Below are positions 17,937 to 24,615 of a stretch of DNA of 24,615 nucleotides, piece after piece (position 1 is the first letter of the stretch; the number at the start of each line of letters is the position of its first letter). Both the position numbers and the translations under genes were made by a program. The notes beneath the pieces are model-generated. The model ran no database searches and was not told where the DNA came from. It saw only the letters and a list, made by a program, of their open reading frames with translations. The DNA is taken from assembly GCA_015179045.1 (NCBI GenBank), contig WHUZ01000221.1, positions 1 to 24,615 of the forward strand, written 5' to 3'. The DNA comes from Kalaharituber pfeilii (Eukaryota > Ascomycota > Pezizomycetes > Pezizales > Pezizaceae).

Positions 17937-19549
17937 TTACACCACTCCTTCACATACTAGCCCCGCCTCACAACGTCAGCACTGAAAGGCTTATCTGCCG
18001 CCCCCTCTTCCTCGAGGACTTCTTTCCAGAGATGTCGCCAACCTCTATGACGAGCAAGTGAATACTAACACTAGGTGGATCGCCTGATCCTGTAAGTATA
18101 TAGATCTTATAACAAAAGCGTTTCAAGGTAATATATCCACTCCTCTTTCTTAGAGCCAGTAAGACCTACAAAACATGATAACTTATATTGCCCAACTACT
18201 GGCAAAAATGAGTGATCAAATGTTGCAGCAGCTAGCATTCCAGCCAGTACTGATTCCACAACTACAACAACAGCCAGCGCAGCCTTCTCGACTTAACTCG
18301 AGCCCTGAGAGCTCTCCTGGAAGCTTCCTCAAAGGATTTCCTCTACTGGCTACTGGCAGTGCTGGTGCTTCTCCTTCTTGTATTCCTTCTCGTGGCTTCT
18401 ACTAAGCCCGAAATCCGACACTTATTCTCAAGGCTCCCACCGAGTCTGAAATCTAACACCTGTCCTCACAGCTCCTGCTAAGCCTGAAATCTGACACCTC
18501 TCCTCACGGCTCCTGCCGAGCCCAAATCGGACACCTCCTCCTTGCAGCTCCTGCCAAGGCCGACATCTAATGTCTTCTCTATCTCCTCATTGTCTCTATG
18601 AATCAGTTAATGGTGCAGAGCCTGCCTTCTTCTCCTCCTCCAGCTCTCTCTGCAAAGACCTCTCCTTCAACAAGTTTGCTAAGGATGCTAAGGAGCTTGA
18701 TAACCTTCTTTTCTTAGTCCAATGATGGATCAGGTCGAACACCTCAACATGTTTACCTTTCACTTAAAGGGCCCTACCCTCACCTTCTGTTTGAATCCTG
18801 CAGCATCATATCCCACAAGCTCCCTCTCTACTGCGTACAACTCTCCAGGACTCCTCAACCATTGCTAAGGCTGCTTGAAAGATTCAGATGCACAAGCAGT
18901 GGGAGTAGATTGCAGGATTTCTTAACTGAAATTGATGAATTTAATGACATGGCAAGATCTCTGATCCCGTCCTCATTTCTTACATTCCGCCAGCATTCCG
19001 AAGATGTCTAGAACCTTCTAGCTAGTTATTCTGAATGTTGAAGCTACTGGAACTAATGAAAGTTTCTATTGCCGATGCCCTGGGAAAGCCTGGAAATAAG
19101 TGCTTCACTCCCTCTACCACTATGACAAATATCATCTCCAGCAGCAACTCTATGATACAGCCACCTCTACCTCTAAAGAATAAGAAGAACGTTGATATAC
19201 CTGAAGAAATGATATAGAAGAAAGGCAACTGATGCAAACTGTTGTACCAAGTATAGCAAGAGTGGCCATAAGGTCAACACATGCTAGAGAAGAAGTGATA
19301 GAACTGTAGGAGATAGGAGAAGTGGTAGAAACCCAACCGAAGCCAAAGAAGGAAGATAAAGGGGAAGTAAAATGCTCTGAAGTCACGAATCCGCTCTCGA
19401 CCTAGCCCAAAGAAGACAAAGGCAGACTCTGTCCACTTCATAGGCTATCGACGAATCTGAGAGGATTACTGAACTGTCTGACTTGAAGTACATGGGGATT
19501 CTGCTCAGTGTGTATGACTCCCATCATAGCGACCTCTCCAGTTGAGAGG
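17937..19549 (+). pseudogene. Element F: gag remnant (Ty3/gypsy), truncated
   Basis: A first ATG at 18032 opens MSPTSMTSK then stops. Downstream frames shift repeatedly: a Gln/Pro/Ser-rich stretch (18175-18405); a capsid-like segment near 18680-18720 (FNKFAKDAKELDNLLF); LTEIDEFN-MAR near 18920-18955; and a CCHC knuckle at 19243-19284. A basic tail follows. Protease and RT are absent: the sequence changes near 19550. Stops are fewer than in elements A-E and many CpG sites remain, so decay is mainly frameshift and lighter mutation. Open frames at 18175-18405 and 19035-19217 are fragments. Confidence 0.6.
19243..19284 (+). other. CCHC zinc knuckle of element F gag, one ligand lost
   Basis: The plus strand reads C-T-K-Y-S-K-S-G-H-K-V-N-T-C then a stop. 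The spacing is exactly C-x2-C-x4-H-x4-C with the second Cys changed to Tyr (TGT to TAT), the same change as in element A. Confidence 0.75.
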
Positions 19550-20114
19550 TAAACATCAGCAAAAATAATTTTTCGGCTAGGCGGAACCGCCCCACTCTGG
19601 GCGCGACAATCGCCCTGAGTGCCCTCAGTGCCTCAGGCGTATTTAGAAATCTAACCTTCTACTCCAGAGTGCTAGGTATAATTAACAAATTGCATCATAC
19701 TCCAGAGCACCTGGCATATTTAAGAAATTGCATTATGCCCCTCCATATATGATGCACTTACTCACTATGCCCTACTGCCCCTGGTGTAACTAAATTCACT
19801 GCCTACCAATGTTCCTAGAGTACACTTAATAATACCTTTTAATATCACAGCATGCTTACTCTCAACGTCAGCATAGGGACCTATACAACGTAAGGCCGTC
19901 TACTGTAAATAGGCTGGCTACCAAAGTAATCATGACAGTGCTAGTTATTGTAAATGCCACGCTCATTTTGAGAACTGATTATGTATTTCTAGCTATCATG
20001 ATCTATATACAGGTGCTCTTTCATCATCTCAGTATGCTGTGCCATTATCTATGATCCCACGGCTCTAGCCTCCGCATGTAATATAGCCTGTTTTGCCACA
20101 CCTTACTGTAACAG
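19550..20114. other. Non-coding stretch with a short tandem repeat and a copy of the 72-bp palindromic-end repeat
   Basis: Positions 19552-19640 resemble 21980-22070 (acatcagcaaaaataatttt, then a GC-rich core, then ccctcagtg). Units of 38 bp beginning tactccagag at 19660 and 19698 form a short direct repeat, with a weaker preceding copy. The rest (19740-20114) shows no gene. Confidence 0.5.
19660..19735. repeat. Two 38-bp direct repeats
   Basis: tactccagagtgctaggtat... and tactccagagcacctggcat... both end in aaattgcat(c/t)a. Confidence 0.6.
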
Positions 20115-21410
20115 CCTGCCGCACCTGTCAAATTCTGCTTGGTGTAGTGTATCTCGATACCTCTTAATAGAGCACATTCTGCAGCATATCGTGCATCGTT
20201 GAGAGGGCCTGCCATACCTGTTAATAGTACTCCTTCTGCAGCATATCACGCCGTCAAGAGGGACCTATCATACCTGTCAATTGCACTCATATTGCTGTAT
20301 CGCATGCCATCGAAAGAGACTGCCATACCTGTTAACAGAGCTCATTCTGCAGCATATCGCGCACCATGAGTAGAACCTGCCATACCTGTCAATAGGGCTC
20401 ATTCTGTAGCATATCGAGTCGGTGAGAGGGCCCGCCATACCTGTTAAAAGAGCTTCTTCTGTAGCATATCATGCGCTGTTGAACGGAGCCTGCCATATCT
20501 GTTAAAAGACCTTGTTCTGCAGTACATTGCGCTGTCGAAAGGGACATGCTATACCTGTTAAGAGAGCTCATTCTGCAGCATATCGCGTACCATGAGTGGG
20601 ACCTTCCATACCTGTTAATAGGGCTTATTCTGTAGCATATCGCGCCGGCGAGAGGGGCCTGCCATACCTGTTAAAAGACCTTGTTCTGCAGCATATCACG
20701 CCATCAAGAGGGACCTGCCATACCTGTTAATTAAGCTCATATTGCCATATCACACGCCGTCGAGAGGGCCTGCTATACCTGTTAATAGAGCTCATTCTGT
20801 AGCATATCGAGCGCCATCGAGAGGGCCTGCCATATCTGTTAATAGAGCTCATTCTATAGCATATCGAGCGCCGTCGTGCGGGCCTGCTATGCCTGTTAAG
20901 CTAAGCTCATGTTGCCATATTGCGTGCCGGTGAGAGGGGCTGCCATACCTGTTAACAGTGCTCATTTGCAGCATATCGCGCTGCCGAAAGGGCCTGCCAT
21001 ACCTGTTAAAAGACCTTGTTCTACAGCATATCGCGCTGTCGAGAGGAACCTGCCATACCTGTTAATTGAGCTCATGTTGCCATATTGCACGCTGTCGAGA
21101 GGGCCTGCCATACCTGTTAACAGAGCTCATATCGAGCGCTGTTGAGAAGGCCTGCCATACCTGTTAAGCTGAGCTCAGGTTGCCATATCGCGTGCCGGCG
21201 AGAGGGGCTGCCATACCTGCTAACAGAGCTTGTTCTGTAGTATATCGAGCGCCATTGAGAGAGCCTGCCATACCTATTAAGTTGAGCTCATGTTGCCATA
21301 TCGTGCACTGGTAAGAGGGGCTGCCATACCTGTTAACAGTGCTCATTCTGCAGTAGATCGCGCTGCCGAGAGGGCCTGCCATCCCTGTTACATTGAGCTA
21401 TAAACAACAC
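20115..21410 (+). repeat. Minisatellite array 1, about 24 monomers of 53-58 bp
   Basis: The monomer core is gagagggcctgccatacctg followed by ttaacagagctcattctgca and gcatatcgcgc plus a short spacer. Copies start near 20115, 20209, 20264, 20320, 20377, 20430, 20489, 20545, 20603, 20658, 20715, 20768, 20825, 20882, 20938, 20992, 21049, 21103, 21152, 21206, 21264, 21320 and 21376. Several monomer types alternate (cattctgcagcat, catgttgccatat, aaaagaccttgttctgc). Edge copies carry ctgtcaa; central ones carry ctgttaa. A 57-bp unit is 19 codons, so periodic short open frames appear on both strands; varying unit length breaks them. I treat it as noncoding satellite. Confidence 0.9.
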
Positions 21411-21735
21411 GTTCTCAGCATGTCAGCAGTGGAATTCGATGAGGGGTAATTCCGGTACTATCAACCGGTATGTACTACCCTGCCATAGCTTAGGGCTGCA
21501 AGTAGGGTAGTATGATAGAAAAAAACAAAAAACAATGGCGTGCACTAATCAACGCCCATACCTAGTTTCGTGCTCCTAGCGTCGCCACATGAAAAAAAAT
21601 AATAATACGTAAATCACGTGTGCACCATAGCAGCTAGGTACGAGACTAGCCCATACCATAGTTCTCATACTACTTTTTTTTTTTCATTTTATTTCTCGCA
21701 AGCCCTCTCATAGGCTATGGCAGGTCTCATACTAC
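21411..21735. repeat. Fold-back region with two A-tailed arms in opposite orientation
   Basis: A left arm (about 21478-21535, ending aaaaaaacaaaaaaca) and a right arm read on the minus strand (about 21730-21670, ending in an A-run) share GCCATAGC-TA followed by a G-rich stretch. Inside, cctagtttcgtgctcctagc (about 21563) and its rough complement near 21632-21650 face each other around a centre near 21600. A perfect 9-bp stem, tactaccct/agggtagta, occurs at 21473-21481 and 21504-21512. There are no open frames of note. Confidence 0.5.
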
Positions 21736-21980
21736 TGTGGGTCTGGCAGTCTTAATTGGTAGCCCAGAAATGTACTAAACCACAGCTCATCAAGCCCATA
21801 TCGTACTATAATAGTCCGCCAGCCGACCTATGTAAACACCTACAAATGGCTGTAGTGGCCGACCCAATAAATGGGCAATGAGTGGTCCAATGGCAGCCTA
21901 AGGACTAGCCTAACAAGTGGCCATAGCCCACTGAGTGGCCGTGGCCTGAGCGCATGTATGAGATACTTGAAGATATTAGG
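21736..21980. repeat. Right flank of array 1, similar to the right flank of array 2
   Basis: Segments such as agaaatgtactaaaccaca and tgtagtggccgaccc...aatgagtgg resemble aaaaatgtactaatccaca and tatagtggccgaccgg...aatgagtgg at 24380-24490. No gene is seen. Confidence 0.55.
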
Positions 21981-21982
21981 TA

Positions 21983-22054
21983 TACATCAGCAAAAATAAT
22001 TTTTTCCGCCTGGGTGCACCGGGTGCACTGGGCGCATAAGGCGCTTCTGATGTA
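21983..22054. mobile_element. 72-bp palindromic-end repeat (possible tiny MITE)
   Basis: It begins TACATCAG and ends CTGATGTA, with a GC-rich core containing gggtgcacc repeats. A related sequence lies at 19552-19625. Because similarity continues past the right end (ccctcagtg), the inverted ends may not be true element ends. Confidence 0.35.
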
Positions 22055-22105
22055 AACTTATGCCCTCAGTGTAGCTCTTTTAATACATACGTTGTGGGTG
22101 CACGA

Positions 22106-22322
22106 TCTCTATTGCTGGCAGCATGAACATATCGCCCTTCACACTCACATTATGAGCGTACGCTGTCTATTTGCTAGCAGTATGGACGCATGACCATTAA
22201 CACTCACATTGTGAGCGCACGCTGTCTATTTGCAAGCAGTATGGATGCATGAGTATTAACACTAATATTGTAAGTGCGAAATCTCTATTTGCCAGCAGTA
22301 TGGGTGTGATCACAGTTAACTT
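22106..22322. repeat. Second minisatellite, 59-60-bp unit, 3.6 copies
   Basis: Units begin tct(c)tattt at 22106, 22166, 22225 and 22284. Each carries a gcagtatgg-type segment, and the first two keep the short palindrome CTCAC-ATT-RTGAG. It is unrelated to the 57-bp monomer. Confidence 0.8.
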
Positions 22323-22620
22323 CAACATCTCAGGCGTCAGCATGTTGACCATATATGTGCTCAACCCTGCTGAAATAAGATACTTCACCTACGACGGGTT
22401 GGATATTGTAACCATTACCTGTAGTAGAATATAGTGCTTGCATACTTGCGCTTATTATATTCTACACTTGCTTATATATCCCAATATACAATTATGCAGT
22501 AATTTATCAATTTATTAAATGATGACTAAAACTATGTACAAATTCTCATGCCCACTACACCCACATCATCATCGAATTGGCCTGAAGCTGCTGTTCACCA
22601 TAGGCTTGCTGTTGAAATCG
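22323..22620. other. Spacer between minisatellites
   Basis: Moderately AT-rich, with no repeat or coding signal I can support. Short open frames at 22197-22434 and 22519-22761 overlap repeats and have no recognisable content. Confidence 0.6.
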
Positions 22621-23540
22621 CGCCACCGAGGTCTGCTATACCTGTCAAATTCTGCATATTCTGCAGTATATTGCGCCACTGAGAGGGGCCTGCCATACTT
22701 GTCAATAGAACCCATACCACAGGATATGGCACCATCAGGAGGGGCCTGCCATAGCTGTTAAATTCAGCTCATTCTGACTGATCACACGCCATCGAGAAGG
22801 CCCCTCATCATAGCCTATCAGGCGGCACACGCGTAATGAAATAAAAAAACAAAAAAAAAAACGAGAGGGCCTGCCATACCCGTTAGCAGAGCTCATTGTG
22901 TAGCATATCGAGCACTGTCAAGAGGGCCTGCCATGCCCATTAGCAGAGCTCATTGTGTAGCATATCGAGCACCGTCAAGAGGGCCTGCCATACCCGTTAG
23001 CAGAGCTCATTGTGTAGCATATCGAGCACTGTCGAGAGGGCCTGTCATACCTATTAAATTGAGCTCATGGTGCTATATCGCGCGCCGGCAAGAGGGGCTG
23101 CCATACCTATTAATTGAGCCCATGATGTGGCATGTCGAGCGCCAAGAGAGGCTGCCATACCTGTTAACAGAGCTCATTCCATAGCATATCGAGCGCCATC
23201 GAGAGGGCCTGCTATACCTATTAAGTTGAGCTCATATTGCCATTTCATATATCAGCGAGAGGGGCTGCCATACCTGTTAATTGCGCCCATTGTGTGGCAT
23301 GTCAAGCGCCGAGAGAAGCCGCCATACCTGTAAACAGAGCTCATTCTGTAGCATATCGAGTGCTGTCGAGAGGGCCTGCCATACCTGTTAAGTTGAGCTC
23401 ATGTTGCCATATTGCGCGCCGGCGAAAGGGGCTGCCATACCTATTAATAGTGCTCATTCTGCAGCAGATCACGCCGTCGTGGGGGGCCTGCCATGCCTGT
23501 CAAATTCAGCTCATGTTGCCACATCTCGCGCCATCAAGTG
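22621..23540 (+). repeat. Minisatellite array 2, about 15 monomers, with a 167-bp higher-order unit
   Basis: This is the same monomer family as array 1. From 23041 three monomer types recur in fixed order: B (23041, 23208, 23375; gagctcatgttgccatat type), C (23098, 23265, 23432) and A (23152, 23319; cagagctcattctgtagcat type). Each same-type interval is exactly 167 bp (57+54+56). Three near-identical monomers at 22868, 22925 and 22982 form a separate homogenised block. The array is interrupted by an A-tailed insert at 22801-22861 and continues in pieces past the LINE and MITE, at 23980-24004 and from 24292. Open frames at 22933-23607 are periodic shadows. Confidence 0.9.
22801..22861 (+). mobile_element. 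61-bp A-tailed insertion inside a monomer
   Basis: It interrupts a monomer between cgagaagg (22793-22800) and cgagaggg (22862-22869), an 8-bp duplication with one mismatch. It ends in an A-rich tail (22838-22861). The body, cataGCCTAT-cagGCGGC..., resembles both arms of the fold-back at 21478-21730. It looks like a very short retroposed fragment of an A-tailed element. Confidence 0.6.
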
Positions 23541-23979
23541 CAGTAGAGGGGAGTATATACGGGTGTGGACAGAAGCAAATGGCGGACCACCTGGCCTTCA
23601 GGTGTGAGGAGGTGGAATACCCAGTAGGATGGGAAAAGTGGGAAGATACAGATGAGAAAGAGTGGAAGGAAAAGGAAGAGGTGAATGTACTCGAGTACTA
23701 GGGAGTTTTTCGGGTCGCTGAAATTCTAAAGGAGGAGGGGATGAATTTTTCTTTGTTCAAGAGTGGCGGCAGAGGCACAGTGTAGTTATTTTTAATTAGT
23801 GGGGCGGGATGTGCTCGAAGAGTGCCCTAGGGTGGTTTTTCATATATAGAGAAGGTGGCAGAGGGATACTGTAGTTAAACAAGCCTGCCTCCAGCTTTGA
23901 GGGTTTAGACCTAGAGGCCCAGCTAGGTGCATGCGGGACCATGTTTAAAAAAAAAAAAAAAAAAAGGTACCATCCAGTG
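23531..23979. repeat. Target-site duplication of the LINE (10 bp, one mismatch)
   Basis: ccatcaagtg at 23531-23540 and ccatccagtg at 23970-23979. The minisatellite monomer resumes on the right (gaaagagtcatacctgtcag), showing that the insertion split one monomer. Confidence 0.6.
23541..23965 (+). pseudogene. 5'-truncated LINE, C-terminal end of ORF2 plus 3' UTR and poly(A)
   Basis: From 23541 the plus-strand frame reads YGCGQKQMADHLAFRC, which fits the C-terminal C-x-CG...H-x4-C zinc motif after RNase H in Tad-type fungal LINEs (Cys at 23564, His at 23588, Cys at 23603; the preceding Cys is not visible). A charged tail with GWEKWEDTD and EEVNVLEY follows, then TAG at 23699, after which the frame continues (GVFRVAEILKEEG), suggesting the stop is a mutation. 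About 170 bp of 3' UTR and a 19-A tail (23947-23965) follow. Flanks ccatcaagtg (23531-23540) and ccatccagtg (23970-23979) are a probable target duplication. ORF1 and RT are absent because of 5' truncation. Confidence 0.65.
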
Positions 23980-24002
23980 GAAAGAGTCATACCTGTCAGA
24001 TT

Positions 24003-24293
24003 TACTGTATTAACTCACTTAAGAGGTAAAATACAAATGCGTGCTTTGGTGGTCTTGGCAAGCGTCTTAGCACCACTGCGCGTGTATTAGGCATGGGCAC
24101 GCTGAATTACCGTGATGCTAGCCTCAACAGCATGGAGACTGATAGTGACGTAACTCCCAAAAAAAGAAAAAAGAAAAAAGAAATACCAATATTGTACCAA
24201 AGCAAGCGCTAGTGTGATCAATAGCGCCCGAAGTTCTGCAAGACCACACTAGCGTGCGTTTGTATTTTACCTCTTAAGTGAGTTAATACGGTA
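24003..24293. mobile_element. MITE of 287 bp with long terminal inverted repeats and TA duplication
   Basis: The arms at 24005-24037 and 24259-24291 are inverted copies; 32 of the first 33 bases match, including a perfect run of 31. Similarity continues more loosely through ggtcttg at about 24058. TA lies on both sides (24003-24004, 24292-24293), as for Tc1/mariner-type insertion. The interior is noncoding and holds a purine run (cccaaaaaaagaaaaaag). The flanks join as a minisatellite monomer (cctgtcagattta + gttcattg, compare cctgtcaaattcagctcattc), so it landed inside the array. Confidence 0.88.
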
Positions 24294-24615
24294 GTTCATT
24301 GTACGCCGTTTCAACTGGCAACCTGGAAACATACCTAGTTCACAGCCCATCACACACATATTATACTATGGTAGTGTAAACGGGCAACCCAAAAATGTAC
24401 TAATCCACATACTACTGGGGTCTGCCTGCCAACCCATGGGAACAGCAATTAGCAGCTATAGTGGCCGACCGGTGGTTTAATGAGTGGCCCCGTAAGCTGC
24501 CGAATGAGAAAGCCCCTTTGTGATGGCATAGGCTTCGTCTCGATTGAGCAATATCCTAAGAGGGCATTTTTAGGATGCTGTGATCTTGCCAGATTTCAGA
24601 AAATTGACTGCCCTG
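24294..24615. other. Right flank of array 2 and window end
   Basis: It begins with a last partial monomer (gttcattgtacgccg). A stretch at 24316-24500 resembles 21755-21960, itself containing two related units (caacctggaaacatacc, caacccaaaaatgtact). A perfect 7-bp stem atcctaa/ttaggat lies at 24553-24576. No gene is seen. Confidence 0.55.

Noticed and set aside
19022..19386. Minus-strand open frames of 71 and 78 codons
   Set aside because: They are antisense to element F gag and its zinc knuckle.
20115..23540. CRISPR array
   Set aside because: The whole unit repeats with gradual variation and there are no unique spacers; the context is eukaryotic.
20389..23701. Short secreted or repeat-containing protein genes in the minisatellite
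   Set aside because: Frames occur on both strands, follow the 57-bp period and end wherever unit length changes. The longest (23237-23701) owes its last part to the LINE fragment.

Overview
The window looks like a transposon-filled, gene-free region of a filamentous ascomycete (Pezizomycotina-type) genome. Nearly everything left of about 17.2 kb is decayed Ty3/gypsy LTR retrotransposon. It is AT-rich, full of TpA and in-frame TAG/TAA, and its catalytic residues are changed in the C-to-T/G-to-A way expected of repeat-induced point mutation (RIP): Asp to Asn in protease, RNase H and integrase, Cys or His to Tyr in zinc knuckles. I find no host protein gene, rRNA or functional tRNA. The species cannot be named from this sequence.

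Left part (1-17.2 kb) is a nest of insertions. The inferred order is: element D (RT remnant, about 16044-16592) was hit by element E (13336-16043); E appears to have been hit by an LTR-like sequence and/or element C; C (1-221 and 9486 to about 12.3 kb) was hit by element A (222-9485, 5-bp target duplication gtggt/gtagt). A is a full-length chromovirus with both LTRs, gag, protease, RT, RNase H, integrase and a chromodomain. A was then hit three times: by an 865-bp terminal-repeat miniature element in its left LTR (TRIM-B, 263-1127, duplication gtagt), by a 662-bp miniature element in its integrase (TRIM-2, 3365-4026, duplication gctta/gcttg), and by a much less mutated element of its own LTR family, now a solo LTR (2614-3228, duplication ctaag). 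Removing these insertions rejoins homologous coding sequence, which supports the order.

Middle (16.6-19.6 kb): an unrecognised plus-strand coding remnant with an intron-like gap, then element F (plus-strand LTR and gag with a CCHC knuckle). The AT-rich, RIP-like texture fades here.

Right part (20.1-24.6 kb) is a different landscape: two arrays of an approximately 57-bp minisatellite (20115-21410 and 22621-23540 plus displaced pieces near 23980 and 24294). Array 2 contains a 167-bp three-monomer higher-order repeat. Array 2 was invaded by a 61-bp A-tailed insert, a 5'-truncated Tad-like LINE (23541-23965, poly(A), 10-bp duplication) and a 287-bp MITE (24005-24291, long terminal inverted repeats, TA duplication). 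Both arrays share similar right flanks. A second 59-60-bp minisatellite (22106-22322) and several fold-back sequences lie between them. The whole reads as heterochromatin, possibly subtelomeric or pericentromeric, but that location is inference.
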